DNA from: Pseudanabaena biceps
Lineage (GTDB): Bacteria > Cyanobacteriota > Cyanobacteriia > Pseudanabaenales > Pseudanabaenaceae
Direction of reading: 5' to 3'
Assembly (NCBI GenBank): GCA_013361095.1
Contig: JAATWA010000001.1
Coordinates: 1-64,000 of the forward strand
Length of the DNA: 64,000 nt
The translations under genes were made by a program, and so were the position numbers. Below the pieces are notes generated by a model. The model had not been told where the DNA came from and searched no databases. It saw only the letters and a program-made list of their open reading frames with translations. This document shows positions 19,144 to 29,573 of the stretch, piece after piece. The number at the start of each line of letters is the position of its first letter. Positions within the stretch are counted from its first letter, which is position 1.

Positions 19144-19967
19144 ATGCCACAAAACCCGCTAGTCGAGAAAGCCAAACAAGGCAATGTAAATGCGATCGCC
19201 TCGTTAATGAATCGGTTACTTAAGTCTCAAGCAATGTTAGCAAATGTCGAAAGGGAGGGCGATCGCTTAGAAATTTTAATTGAGTCAGACTTACGTTCCC
19301 TAGACGATGAAGTTCGCATCCCAAACGGCAAATATTAGTGGGAATGCTAAAAAAATGGTTTGTTACCCTTGAGGTTCAGAACGTTTCCAGTATGATAATT
19401 TCATGGCAACAGGCAGGTAGTACTGAACCTGCATGGACAGAAGAAATTTATCTAATGGAACCAGAAAATATAGATATTAGTGGAAATGGCGGACTAGAGA
19501 TAGCTAGGGAGCGTCCTAGAATACCTCCATTACCGATATTCCCCATTAAATCTATGCCAGAGCGAAACAATCCATCCTCGTCTCCTGATTTAGATGAAAT
19601 GTTTGGAGGAATTAACTCTTCAACTAGTCTCCAACCAATTGATAGTTTAAGCTCTGAGCTAGAAGACATTACGGCTGCTCAAGATCCTAACCCTGTGATT
19701 TATCTATCGGATGTACAGTTAGGATCTGATATTTCTCAAGGGGATGATCCGCGATCGCCATTAAACGAGGACATTCCCATTCTTGTTGATTCCCGCAATA
19801 CGCCACTACAATTCCTATTGAAAACCCCTAGTTTCTCCATACAACTGATTCAGTACTGTGTAGTTTGTGCGGCGATCATCATTGGTTTACGAGGAATTCA
19901 TACTGTTTTTGGTGGTGGCAAGCCAGCCAAAGCATCTATGATTACCATCGAAAACATCGTGATGTAG
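19144..19967 (+). pseudogene. Hypothetical membrane-anchored protein, frameshifted copy
   Basis: Right-arm copy of the intact 274-codon gene at 14903..15727. One C is missing from the CCCC run near 19322 (ATCCCAAACGG for ATCCCCAAACGG), so the frame stops at RIPNGKY and reopens at 19338 for the remaining 209 codons with the C-terminal membrane helix. Everything else matches. Confidence 0.8.
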
Positions 19968-19984
19968 TAGACACAAGTAATTAC

Positions 19985-20044
19985 AAACCCCAAAAAACAT
20001 AAAGTTGCGCCCCGCAGGAGCGCAACTTTATGTTTTTTGGGGTT
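19985..20044. repeat. Intergenic palindrome (right arm)
   Basis: Mirror of 14826..14883; lies after the hypothetical gene and before the hemB promoter. Confidence 0.8.
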
Positions 20045-20078
20045 CATCGCTATGTGCAGTTAATGTAAGTCACTCTGA

Positions 20079-20084
20079 TATAAT
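20079..20084 (+). promoter_or_regulatory. Possible -10 box of hemB
   Basis: TATAAT 31 bp upstream of the hemB ATG; no recognisable -35 at 17 bp. Confidence 0.35.
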
Positions 20085-20087
20085 TAA

Positions 20088-21113
<1,026 letters not shown>

Positions 21114-21126
21114 CAGTAATTCCATA

Positions 21127-21164
21127 GCTATGAATGGCGGTGCGATGCGCTGCCATTCATAGCT
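21127..21164 (+). terminator. Hairpin after hemB (right arm)
   Basis: AGCTATGAATGGC stem with its complement, starting 14 bp after the stop. Confidence 0.5.
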
Positions 21165-21259
21165 ACTCCCTTCCCAGTAAAAAATTAGACGTTGCGGCGC
21201 GAAGCGCCGCAACGCTAATCCTTGGCTTTTAATGTCTATTTTTAAACTGGGAAGGGAGT
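21165..21259. repeat. MITE-like palindromic element (right arm)
   Basis: ACTCCCTTCCCAGT ... ACTGGGAAGGGAGT ends with a GTTGCGGCGC-GAA-GCGCCGCAAC centre; mirror of 13611..13705. Confidence 0.7.
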
Positions 21260-21347
21260 AGTAGCCAAAAATTTAGGTTCAAGTTTGAGTGAAAAGCGCT
21301 GTGACAAGTACTAATGATTTGGGCTTTTAACTGTACTGAGGTACTTA

Positions 21348-22073
21348 ATGAACGCAAAAGAACTTCTCGAAAGTTATGCGGCGGGCGATCGCGACTTTAG
21401 TAATCAATCGCTTGCAGGATTGATTTTGACTGGGGTAAATCTGTCTGGCGCAAATTTTATTGAGTCAGATTTAGAAGAAATCACCCTTGATATTGCAAAT
21501 TTAGAGGATGTCGAACTAAATTTGGCAAACTTGATACGCGCCAATTTAAGTGGTTCTATTTTGATCCAAGCCAATCTCAATGGCACAATTTTAGAGCAAG
21601 CTTCTTTGATTGGGGCAAATCTTTCAGAAGCTTTTTTGATTGAAGCGGATCTTAGTGATGCCTTATTAGTAGAAACAAACTTTAGTCATGCCTTCTTGAC
21701 TAGTGCCAACCTCACGCGATCGCGATTGTGTCGAGCTAATCTTGCCAACGCTTTTTTGACAGGCGCTTGCCTTAACGGTGCAGATCTGCGGGGTGCTAAT
21801 CTTGTGGAGGCGGATTTGACAAGGGCTAACCTCACGGGTGCCAATTTAGCAGGAGCAGATCTGAGTCGAGCTAATTTAACTGATGCCAAACTAAATTGGG
21901 CAAATCTTAGCAATGCCAAGTTAATCGGTGCTGATCTTACAGGAACTTATTTATCGACCCTGAAAAGTATTGAAGGTACGGATTTCACGGATGCGCGTAA
22001 TGCTCCCAACTCTGTAAATCTAGTCAACCTTGTTAATCTTGTTAATATAGATGAATCCAGCAACCAACTATAA
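21348..22073 (+). CDS. Pentapeptide-repeat protein
   Basis: 241 residues. From about residue 22 to 205 it is an almost unbroken series of A(N/D)LXX pentapeptides (ANLSGSILIQANLNGTI, ADLTRANLTGANLAGADLS), about 36 repeats, which fold as a right-handed quadrilateral beta-helix. There is no signal peptide or membrane segment, so a cytoplasmic protein is likely. The specific role is unknown; such proteins are very common in cyanobacteria. The C-terminus has an odd NLVNLVNLVN tail made by a 9-bp near-repeat (AATCTAGTC, AACCTTGTT, AATCTTGTT). It ends 84 bp before the TPR gene on the same strand and may be co-transcribed with it. Confidence 0.88.
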   Translation: MNAKELLESYAAGDRDFSNQSLAGLILTGVNLSGANFIESDLEEITLDIANLEDVELNLANLIRANLSGSILIQANLNGTILEQASLIGANLSEAFLIEADLSDALLVETNFSHAFLTSANLTRSRLCRANLANAFLTGACLNGADLRGANLVEADLTRANLTGANLAGADLSRANLTDAKLNWANLSNAKLIGADLTGTYLSTLKSIEGTDFTDARNAPNSVNLVNLVNLVNIDESSNQL

Positions 22074-22157
22074 ACCCTAATCCATAAAAGAACGCATCCT
22101 GTGGTTGCTTGTTTTAGATGAATTAGATTAAACAGATTAACGTAAATTAAACAGCTT

Positions 22158-23255
22158 ATGCGCTTGCTTCGTTCCTTTAGTAAAATCACTAACTTCGCTC
22201 TAGCTATGGCGATCGCAGGCACGATCGCGATGCCTATTACTCAGACAGCCCAAGCTCAAACCCAAAAAGATGCTACAGAATGGATCAAGCAGGGGCGGCA
22301 ACTCTGGCAAAAAAAAGACATTTCAGGGGCGATTTCAGCCTATCAACAAGCCTCTAATCTTGAACCAAAAAATTCGCGGATTTTAACTAGTCTCGGTTTC
22401 CTGCTAACCCAGCAGCAAAATTATTCTGGCGCGATCGCTACTCTTGAGAAAGCGACTAAGTTAGATGATCAAAATGCTAAAGCATTCAATGCTCTGGGCT
22501 TTGTCTATGTGCGAATCAAAGACTATCCTAATGCACTGTCTACCTATCGCCGTGTCATCGCCCTAGATCGGCAAAATCTTGATGCTTACAACAGTGTGGG
22601 ATTTTTATTAACAGAACAAAAAAACTATACTGAGGCAGCCAAAATCTATCGTCAGGCGATCGCGGTTGCTCCCACCGATGCCAAAACCCATCTAAATTTG
22701 GGCTATGTGTTGAGGCTGGCGGGTAAAAACAAAGAAGCCTTTGAGGTATATAGTCAAGCCGATAAGATCGCTCCTTTTAATGCTGACGTATTAGTGGCAG
22801 TGGGCGATTTATTTGCGGAAAAAAATCAACTCGAAGAAGCGATCGCTAAATATAAACGCGCTATCGAAGTCAATCCTCGCCATGTGCAAGCCAATCTAGC
22901 TATTTCTAGGGTGTATCAAAGCGAAGGAAATTATCCTGACGCGATCGCGGCATTGCGGAGAGCGGCTAACTCGCGTAATCTTCCCGTCAGTGAAGTAGTG
23001 GCTATTCAAAAGGCGATCGCAAATATATACATTAAGCAAGGTTCACTATCAGGCGCGATCGTGGCTTACCGCCAAATTTTGGATGCTGAACCTGAAGATG
23101 CGGAAACCTACTTATCTCTGGGCAAAATCCTTGCTTCTCAACAGAGAACAACCGAAGCAAGGCAAATGTTAGAAAATGCTGAGCGCTTTTTCAATCGTCA
23201 AAATAATGCGGATGGACTAACGCAGACGCGCAAGGCTCTAGCCGAACTCAAATAA
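22158..23255 (+). CDS. Secreted or periplasmic TPR-repeat protein
   Basis: 365 residues. Residues 1-34 are a signal peptide (basic MRLLRSFSK, hydrophobic AMAIAGTIAMP, then a probable cleavage after AQA). About eight tetratricopeptide repeats follow, e.g. GAISAYQQASNLEPKN, GAIATLEKATKLDDQN, PNALSTYRRVIALDRQN and EEAIAKYKRAIEVNPRH. TPR arrays are protein-protein docking scaffolds, so a periplasmic or membrane-side adaptor role is an inference. Two ATTAAACAG direct repeats (22127 and 22146) lie just before the ATG. It is convergent with the RCK channel gene, and a strong palindrome separates them. Confidence 0.85.
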   Translation: MRLLRSFSKITNFALAMAIAGTIAMPITQTAQAQTQKDATEWIKQGRQLWQKKDISGAISAYQQASNLEPKNSRILTSLGFLLTQQQNYSGAIATLEKATKLDDQNAKAFNALGFVYVRIKDYPNALSTYRRVIALDRQNLDAYNSVGFLLTEQKNYTEAAKIYRQAIAVAPTDAKTHLNLGYVLRLAGKNKEAFEVYSQADKIAPFNADVLVAVGDLFAEKNQLEEAIAKYKRAIEVNPRHVQANLAISRVYQSEGNYPDAIAALRRAANSRNLPVSEVVAIQKAIANIYIKQGSLSGAIVAYRQILDAEPEDAETYLSLGKILASQQRTTEARQMLENAERFFNRQNNADGLTQTRKALAELK

Positions 23256-23284
23256 TATAGCTATCGCCAAATGTACTAGGACAT

Positions 23285-23339
23285 AAAACCCAATAATTGG
23301 CTGGCGGCGCTCCGCGCCGCCAGCCAATTATTGGGTTTT
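23285..23339. repeat. Intergenic palindrome (right arm)
   Basis: Mirror of 11531..11586; AAAACCCAATAATTGGCTGG stem followed by GATTTGTCCT. Confidence 0.85.
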
Positions 23340-23398
23340 GATTTGTCCTAAAACAAATGACTGTAGCTATACTCCGTCATTTTTAGCTTTGGTGTAAA

Positions 23399-23433
23399 AG
23401 AAAGAAAGCGTCGCATTGCGACGCTTTCTTTTT
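23399..23433 (-). terminator. Terminator hairpin after the 803-residue channel gene (right arm)
   Basis: AAAGAAAGCGTCGC stem with its complement, ending at the stop codon of the minus-strand gene. Confidence 0.65.
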
Positions 23434-25844
23434 TATAGGGGATAAATCTTGATAGGCAACAGTCTCATTAGTGCCTGACCCAGCCGATAGGCTTGAACGT
23501 CATACATTGGCAGCTCGATCGCAGCGGGAAGACTTTCCATAAATCGCCTTGCTAACTCAAGATCACAACCTGAAATATTTTTGAGCTTATTGCCAGCATC
23601 TAACAGCACACTAGAATTTAGCGGTGGCTTGGCTCGCAACTGCCACTGCTTAGGTGAATGTAAATTGCCTAACTCAATCCGACGCAAACCCGAAATAGAA
23701 GCCAGCAAGGTTAAGCGATCGCCGACCTTCATCACCTCATCATCGGAGGGCATAAAAAATTCTGTATGTCCGTCGGCTTTTGGGCTATTTTTTTTTAAAT
23801 AAATCGGTACGACCGTATAGCCATAGGATATTTGCGAAAGATTTTTGCCCACCAAAGTATCATCTGTCTCAATCACATATTCCGCGACTAGGACTGTGCG
23901 TTGATTGAGCCGAAATAGGCTGAGCATATTTTCACCAAAAGCCGCTCCTGCAAATGCCTCTGCTGAGAGCGCATAGGCACAAAAAGATTGGGAGCTAGGC
24001 AATAGTTCGGCAAGATTTTCACTGAAGTAGCGATCGTAGGTACGGATGGCGAGATTGATATGGCGATTCAATTTTTGAGAAGCATCACGGGCGAGGAGGG
24101 CGGCTTCGAGATTGAGCATTTGATCATCAGTTACCGAGAGAATGCTCTTCGCTAAGCCAAGGTTCACTTTCGATAGCTCTTCGATGATATTGCCTGTTAG
24201 CCAAGGTACTTTATCCGCAAGATCGCAGTCGTGGGGATTTTCACTGACGATTACAAAGGGAAGTTTTAACTTATATAGAAGATCCGCGATTCTCTGACCT
24301 AGTCTACCAAAGCCAATCAGGATTATATGATCACGCTTGGGAAGAGGTAGCGATCGCTTAAAAAATGCAAATTTAGAACTGAGAATACTGTCGGCAATTA
24401 ATCCTACCACTCCCAATAAAAACAAGAGACTAATCAGCGTAATCGATAGGCTAAATATGCTAACCCACAGGGGAACCAGATCTTCTTGTAGACCGCCAAA
24501 TACATCACCATAGCCGCCTAGCAGCAAAATCATACTTGTTGAGATAGCCTTTTGCCATGAAATATTCGGTACATTTAGATATAAAACTACTGAGCTAGTA
24601 ATCATCAATATCACCGCCGTCACTAGCCCGAGAAAAATTAAACGGCGCGATCGCACTGCTTGAAACCAAATAATTAGCTGCTGCCATTTGTGTTGCCAAA
24701 ACTTAGAAGCAGTAATGGTTTGGACTTGGTGAGCAATGCGATTAAGTTGAGATGACTTGTTTTGTTCAGTATATTTTTCTGATTCGAGATAGGACTTGCT
24801 AGTCGTAAAGTCATTTTCTACACATTCCATAAATACAATCTTGTCCCCCACCTGAATCAATGTATCTGGTTGCCATTGAAAAAACAGGCGATCAGAACCA
24901 ACATCAGCAATGCTTAAAAGGCGCGAATTTTTCTTATGGAGTAGATAGGCGGGAGTTCTCAAAAATCGATAGTCTTCTGCTTTGACTAATGTTTCGACAA
25001 CCCGTAACTTGCGATCGCCAAGTTGAAATAGCCCTAACGTTCCTTCGCCTAACCCAGCCACAGCAAAGGAAGGAGCTGGTAGATCCACAGGATCTAAAGC
25101 TACAAAATTTCCTAATTGATTTTTGAGTAATTGATTGAGATTTTGGCGAGAAGAACGCACCACAATATGCACATCAGGGTTAAGGCGACGCGCTGCGATC
25201 GCGGTTTCAATATTGATGTTTTGATTGCTAGTCACCAATACGATCGCCCGACAGTCAAGGATGCCCGCTTTGAGCAAAATTTCTGAGCGCCGACAATCGC
25301 CCAAAATGATCGGCTGATCGAGAAGTTCCGAAAAATCATCAAACTCCATAATTTCTGGCTGAATCTTATCAATCGCAGAGATTTTTACTTCATATTCTTT
25401 GTAAGCAAATTTCTTAAGATTAAAAACAGAATGTTGTCCAAGACTACCCAAGCCGCAAACTATAAAGCGATCGCAGACTACTTGAGGGCTTACTTCTTGA
25501 GTGGGAACAGGATTGTCAGAATTAATGGGTCGAATATCGGCTTCCGTCGATAGCTCTATTTCATGGTTATTAGTTTGAGAAATAGAGCAATTAAAATCGA
25601 TGGTCTCGCTCCATTGAGGTAATGGCTGTCCAAACCAAAATGCGTAGATTTTAGCTAACTCATAGCCATGCTCAGTACAATCACCAAAGCAGTTTGCGAT
25701 CGCTTCTGTTAGTACTTGGCGATCGCCAAAATAAGTTGACTCCAATAAAATATGTATTTCTCGGCGCTTTTGTCTAACAGTGACATTTACTTTAAGATTG
25801 AGGTCAAGTAAGCAATTTTTAATGGCAGGGGCAAGCGATCGCAT
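23433..25844 (-). CDS. Two-TM potassium-channel-like protein with two RCK (TrkA-N) domains
   Basis: 803 residues. Residues ~1-100 form an N-terminal domain I do not recognise. Residues ~128-250 are a first Rossmann/RCK domain (FIVCGLGSLGQHS). TM1 lies at ~410-430 (LIFLGLVTAVILMITSSVVL), then a pore loop LLLGGYGDVFGG with a GYGD potassium filter, then TM2 (~470-495). A second RCK domain starts at ~510 (HIILIGFGRLGQRI). RCK_C-like stretches follow each Rossmann unit. A ligand-gated K+ (or related cation) channel of the inner membrane is the best reading; nucleotide or Ca2+ gating is inference. A 563-residue relative lies at 27882..29573 on the same strand. Nothing is broken in either arm. Confidence 0.85.
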   Translation of the reverse strand: MRSLAPAIKNCLLDLNLKVNVTVRQKRREIHILLESTYFGDRQVLTEAIANCFGDCTEHGYELAKIYAFWFGQPLPQWSETIDFNCSISQTNNHEIELSTEADIRPINSDNPVPTQEVSPQVVCDRFIVCGLGSLGQHSVFNLKKFAYKEYEVKISAIDKIQPEIMEFDDFSELLDQPIILGDCRRSEILLKAGILDCRAIVLVTSNQNINIETAIAARRLNPDVHIVVRSSRQNLNQLLKNQLGNFVALDPVDLPAPSFAVAGLGEGTLGLFQLGDRKLRVVETLVKAEDYRFLRTPAYLLHKKNSRLLSIADVGSDRLFFQWQPDTLIQVGDKIVFMECVENDFTTSKSYLESEKYTEQNKSSQLNRIAHQVQTITASKFWQHKWQQLIIWFQAVRSRRLIFLGLVTAVILMITSSVVLYLNVPNISWQKAISTSMILLLGGYGDVFGGLQEDLVPLWVSIFSLSITLISLLFLLGVVGLIADSILSSKFAFFKRSLPLPKRDHIILIGFGRLGQRIADLLYKLKLPFVIVSENPHDCDLADKVPWLTGNIIEELSKVNLGLAKSILSVTDDQMLNLEAALLARDASQKLNRHINLAIRTYDRYFSENLAELLPSSQSFCAYALSAEAFAGAAFGENMLSLFRLNQRTVLVAEYVIETDDTLVGKNLSQISYGYTVVPIYLKKNSPKADGHTEFFMPSDDEVMKVGDRLTLLASISGLRRIELGNLHSPKQWQLRAKPPLNSSVLLDAGNKLKNISGCDLELARRFMESLPAAIELPMYDVQAYRLGQALMRLLPIKIYPL

Positions 25845-25976
25845 TCTTTAATTACATTCTAGAGCTGATGAAGTTGCTAAAATCTATATCATAAATCATC
25901 AATATTAATAGCAGGTTATCTTACAGGGCTTCACACGCAAGCCCAAATCAAAGAACATTGCGCTGAAATGAAACCC

Positions 25977-26025
25977 AGAGAAAAGTTTAAAAGTGCCGCG
26001 AAGCGGCACTTTTAAACTTTTCTCT
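25977..26025. repeat. Intergenic palindrome (right arm)
   Basis: AGAGAAAAGTTTAAAAGTGCCGC with its complement around GAA; mirror of 8842..8892. Confidence 0.75.
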
Positions 26026-26112
26026 AGCCTCAAGAGGCTGTAGGTGTGAGCAGCTTCGCCGCACACACCTGATTATTAACTGCAAAGTGTCATCCAACTT
26101 AAGCTTTTAGCA

Positions 26113-26559
26113 TTACCACTTTTTGTAAGCCAAAAATTTACCATTCATCGTGACTTTAACGCGATCGCCCTTGGGATCTTCCACTTTATCGATATCGAGA
26201 GTGAAGTCGATCGCACTCATAATGCCATCACCAAACTTCTCATGGATGATTTCTTTGATCGGATATCCATAGACCTGCATGATTTCATAGAAGCGATAAA
26301 TCAAGGGGTCGGTTGGCACAACTGGTCCCAATCCTTTACTGGGATAAGAACTCAGAGCAGTAATAATTTCTTCCCCTAGTCCCAGCGCTTCGGCGATTTT
26401 AGTTGCTTCTTCCACATTGGTGCTATTTTGACCATAAAAGAGAGAAGCAATCCAGACTTCATCATGTCCAATTAACTTTTCAAGATCTGCAAAGCTAAGA
26501 CCTTTGGCTTTTTTGGCTGCCAACAGAGTAGAAGTAAAAGAAGGAAATTCAACGGTCAT
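26113..26559 (-). CDS. cynS: Cyanase (cyanate hydratase), intact copy
   Basis: Decomposes cyanate with bicarbonate to ammonia and carbon dioxide, detoxifying cyanate and releasing nitrogen. 148 residues, close to the 156 of the E. coli enzyme. The N-terminal ~75 residues are a helical HTH-like bundle ([20 protein letters not shown]). The C-terminal catalytic part keeps the Arg and Glu of IYRFYEI and the Ser of IMSAID, plus the conserved end [13 protein letters not shown]. In cyanobacteria cynS is often linked to nitrogen-regulated transport genes, but none is adjacent here; a hairpin-filled intergenic region lies upstream. The left-arm copy is frameshifted by one A. Confidence 0.93.
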   Translation of the reverse strand: MTVEFPSFTSTLLAAKKAKGLSFADLEKLIGHDEVWIASLFYGQNSTNVEEATKIAEALGLGEEIITALSSYPSKGLGPVVPTDPLIYRFYEIMQVYGYPIKEIIHEKFGDGIMSAIDFTLDIDKVEDPKGDRVKVTMNGKFLAYKKW

Positions 26560-26627
26560 AATTTCTTTTTTGATAGTGATGTATAGGTTTGCAAATAAGT
26601 AACTGGGCGCAATTAAATATAAACCCT

Positions 26628-26655
26628 AAAACCTGTGGTGATCGCCACAGGTTTT
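26628..26655. repeat. Short hairpin (right arm)
   Basis: AAAACCTGTGG / CCACAGGTTTT upstream of cynS, next to the TAAGTAACTGGGCGCAATTA element end (26596..26615). Confidence 0.6.
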
Positions 26656-26674
26656 ATAGCTGTAGCCAGAAACC

Positions 26675-26717
26675 CAAGAGTAGAGTTGCGGCGCTTTGCG
26701 CCGCAACTCTACTCTTG
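26675..26717. repeat. Intergenic palindrome (right arm)
   Basis: Mirror of 8150..8191. Confidence 0.8.
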
Positions 26718-26737
26718 AGTTTTGGCTTTGTCCTAAT

Positions 26738-26804
26738 CCTTTCCCAGTGAATAATTGGGGTTGCGCGGCGGAGCCGCGCAACCCCAATTATTCACTGGGA
26801 AGGG
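26738..26804. repeat. Intergenic palindrome (right arm)
   Basis: Mirror of 8063..8128; the GGGAAGGGAGTAAC end follows. Confidence 0.8.
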
Positions 26805-27093
26805 AGTAACATTGATGACTATGGCTATAGCTCTGGTTTAAAATCTAAATCTTGCGAAGCAAAATCTAGATGCTTGAAGCTCTTACAGCAAGGATTTTAT
26901 CAATCTCTGAGGCAGGAGTATGCTTGTTCATCACAATTTTATTGGAAAGTAGTAATGCTTCCTTTAAGCTAAACGGTAAGAGATCAGTACAGTTTTACAC
27001 TTTCGCTGTCCAGTGCCAACGATCGCAGGGCGAAGCCCCTTTGTTTAACCATTTTGCGCTATAACTAAAAACCAGATAGATACTTAATTTCCC

Positions 27094-27660
27094 ATGTCAG
27101 ACCAGATCGACCAAATCGCATTTCAAGAACGTCCCACATGGGATGAATATTTTATGTTGCTGACAAAACTAGCAGCAATGCGATCTACTTGTTTGGCTTT
27201 TCCAGTGGGAGCTGTAATTGTCAAAGACAAGCAGGTACTTGCCACAGGCTACAACGGCTCTCCTTCTGGTTCGGTGCATTGCACCACGCAGGGCTATTGC
27301 TACCCCAATGTAATTAGTTGTGACGCGAGCAAAGAGTTTCCCTCAAGAGCAGTTCATGCAGAAGCAAATGCGATCGCCCAAGCTGCCAAGCATGGCATTT
27401 CTACCGATGGCGCAAGTATTTATGTAACCTTAGAGCCTTGTATTTCCTGCTTAAAGTTAGTGGTTTCAGCAGGTATTCGGGAAGTTTATTATGAGACAAC
27501 CTTCAATAAGGGAAATAATGCGGCTTTGTGTAATTCTTTTGTTGAGGAGGGATTAGTTAAACTGAAGCAGATTCAAGTTTCTCCTTCAGTATTACAAAGA
27601 GCAAATCTATTTCTCAATTCCCCAACTTCAGAATTGCGTTTATTTCCAATAAGTAACTGA
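27094..27660 (+). CDS. Deoxycytidylate (dCMP) deaminase family protein, intact copy
   Basis: Converts dCMP to dUMP, feeding dTMP synthesis. 188 residues; ATG start. Zinc-site motifs are in order: HAEANAI (His ligand and catalytic Glu, ~residue 90) and PCISCLK (two Cys ligands, ~residue 120). LAFPVGAVIV and ATGYNGSPSG match the ComEB/dCMP deaminase N-terminal part, and the added Cys/His segment SVHCTTQGYC is typical of this subfamily. The stop codon TGA is partly supplied by a MITE-like element; removing it restores TAA at the same place. The 5' neighbour is divergent. The left-arm copy is frameshifted. Confidence 0.9.
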   Translation: MSDQIDQIAFQERPTWDEYFMLLTKLAAMRSTCLAFPVGAVIVKDKQVLATGYNGSPSGSVHCTTQGYCYPNVISCDASKEFPSRAVHAEANAIAQAAKHGISTDGASIYVTLEPCISCLKLVVSAGIREVYYETTFNKGNNAALCNSFVEEGLVKLKQIQVSPSVLQRANLFLNSPTSELRLFPISN

Positions 27661-27794
27661 TGTTACGTGGAACCCTCATCCCCCAAACCCTTCTCCCGCA
27701 GGAGAAGGGGAGCAAAACCCTATTATTTTCTTTTTCCCCTCTCCTGCGGGAGAGGGGCTAGGGGTGAGGGTTTTACAGACTTCCCCGTAACATC
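27659..27794. mobile_element. 136-bp MITE-like insertion (right arm)
   Basis: Inverted ends GATGTTACG (27659..27667) and CGTAACATC (27786..27794). Direct repeats AATAAGTAACT flank it at 27648..27658 and 27795..27805. Inside are CCCCAAACCCTTCTCCCGC and GGGAGAGGGGCTAGGGGTG segments that pair with each other imperfectly. Non-coding. Confidence 0.65.
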
Positions 27795-27851
27795 AATAAG
27801 TAACTAAAATCAAAAAGCTTGTGACGCACGCGCATCTTACATCACAGGAAT

Positions 27852-27876
27852 AATCGAGGTGCGTCGCACCTCGATT
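27852..27876 (-). terminator. Terminator-like hairpin after the channel gene (right arm)
   Basis: AATCGAGGTGCG-T-CGCACCTCGATT, 5 bp beyond the stop codon. Confidence 0.5.
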
Positions 27877-27881
27877 TGGTT

Positions 27882-29573
27882 TTAATTAGCTGCTACTTGA
27901 AATGGTGCGACTCGCCATAGTTGATCTAGTTTTGCCGCAGGCATAGTCAGATAGAGAATATCTCCTGCGCTGAGAGAAGCTTTGAGTAAATTCCATCCAT
28001 GAATAGTTTGGCTAGCGGTTTCTATATAGAGAGGAACAAAATCTGCTTGAGTAGAGGCTTCACAAACAGGCTTGCCACAAAATGGATGGTTAGGGGTAAT
28101 CATGGTGGCGATCGCTACCCATAGGCTGTCGGACACAATCCCATTCCCCAGAATGCGTCCCCCCAGAGCCGCCGAAGCAAAAGCGGGGGCGGCAATTTCA
28201 GGCGGACTAAGCACTGCTTCAAAATCAAACACTTCATGCGCCATACTCGCATAATAAGGATCGTCATAACGGACAATCACCCGACAACGAGGGGCAATAC
28301 CTTTAGCATTGAGGGCAATTTCTAGATTCGCCGTGTCATTACTTGTTAGAGCCAGCAAACATTCAGCTTTATCGAGATTTGCCGCCTTGAGGGTCGTGGG
28401 TAAGCTGGCATCACCATGAATCACAGGAATATTTTGCGATCGCACAGTATCAAGAAATCGATTATTCAGGTCACGCTCAATAATCAACACCTCATAGCCA
28501 TAACTAACTAGCTGCAATGCCGTTTGTACGCCGATGCTACCCAAGCCACACACCACAATATGATTGCGTTGGGGTACTCGCGCTGCGTCCCAAAAATTTC
28601 TTAACCGTGAGCCTAAAATAAAATCGTTAAGAATCGCATAAAAAATGCCAACAACAGCCGTACCAATCAACATCATCACAATCGTAAATATTTTAATGCC
28701 ATCGGCTGAATGTTCTACAACTTGCTCATTTCCACCTGCTCCCGTAATCATTCCGACTGAGAAATAGAGCGCGTCTACTAGCGAAACTTTCATCTGAAAA
28801 CTGGTATATACCACCGTCGCCGAAAAAATAGTTAATAACAAAGCAATCGAAGTAAATAGAACCGATCGCCCATGTTCATGGAAATGACGAACTCCCAAGA
28901 AGAGCTTTGATATTTTTTGAAAAATTGGACGTGAGGCAGTTCTGACGCTGGGTTGTGTACCAAGTAATAGGCGATCGCCAAACTGCAAGGTTCGACCATT
29001 TAGCACCGCACTAACCAGATCAATTTTACTTTCATCATTGGGTAAGTAATAGATCAACATCCTTGTGCGATCTTCCCAAAACTCCGCCAGTGGCTTTCCC
29101 AACCAAGGATGGTTATCGTCAATATATTCTTCGTGGATTGGCCAAGTTTGATTAAACAATCGCAACTGTCCGATCGCCTCACTGCCCATTGCGCTAAAAG
29201 CAAATACGGGAGCCGCCAGAGCCGCCACACTCATGGTCAAATGATTGGGCAGTGTTAGGTCTAGACGCACGCCTAAACTGGAATTAAATAACCGATTAAT
29301 AATGCGGACACGGGGATTAAGGACTCTCGCCTGCATCAAGATGGTCAGATTACGAGTTTCATCAGCTCCCGCTAAAATCAATGTCTGAGCATCTCGAATT
29401 CCTGCGGCAAGTAAAGTTTCGGCAGCAGCCAAGTCACCAATAATAATTTCTGTATCATCCTGATGCATGGGGCGATCGTGAATTCCCAATACTAAGCAGC
29501 CCTGCTGTTTTAAGAGGCTTAAAATTTTGTAACCCGTCCGATCTAAACCACAGACAATAATGCGGGGTTTCAT
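27882..29573 (-). CDS. Two-TM channel-like protein with two RCK (TrkA-N) domains, intact copy
   Basis: 563 residues, ATG start. Residues ~3-120 are an N-terminal Rossmann RCK unit (RIIVCGLDRTGYKIL). RCK_C-like sequence runs to ~210. TM1 is near 232-255 (LFTSIALLLTIFSATVVYTSF), a pore-loop region SLVDALYFSVGMITGAGG follows, and TM2 is near 290-318 (TIVMMLIGTAVVGIFYAI). A second RCK starts at ~340 (HIVVCGLGSIGVQTAL). The pore loop has TGAGG where K+ channels have TVGYGD, so ion selectivity is unclear and K+ channel is only a family-level label. It has the same plan as the 803-residue gene 2 kb away, which keeps GYGD. The two look like diverged relatives. Confidence 0.85.
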   Translation of the reverse strand: MKPRIIVCGLDRTGYKILSLLKQQGCLVLGIHDRPMHQDDTEIIIGDLAAAETLLAAGIRDAQTLILAGADETRNLTILMQARVLNPRVRIINRLFNSSLGVRLDLTLPNHLTMSVAALAAPVFAFSAMGSEAIGQLRLFNQTWPIHEEYIDDNHPWLGKPLAEFWEDRTRMLIYYLPNDESKIDLVSAVLNGRTLQFGDRLLLGTQPSVRTASRPIFQKISKLFLGVRHFHEHGRSVLFTSIALLLTIFSATVVYTSFQMKVSLVDALYFSVGMITGAGGNEQVVEHSADGIKIFTIVMMLIGTAVVGIFYAILNDFILGSRLRNFWDAARVPQRNHIVVCGLGSIGVQTALQLVSYGYEVLIIERDLNNRFLDTVRSQNIPVIHGDASLPTTLKAANLDKAECLLALTSNDTANLEIALNAKGIAPRCRVIVRYDDPYYASMAHEVFDFEAVLSPPEIAAPAFASAALGGRILGNGIVSDSLWVAIATMITPNHPFCGKPVCEASTQADFVPLYIETASQTIHGWNLLKASLSAGDILYLTMPAAKLDQLWRVAPFQVAAN

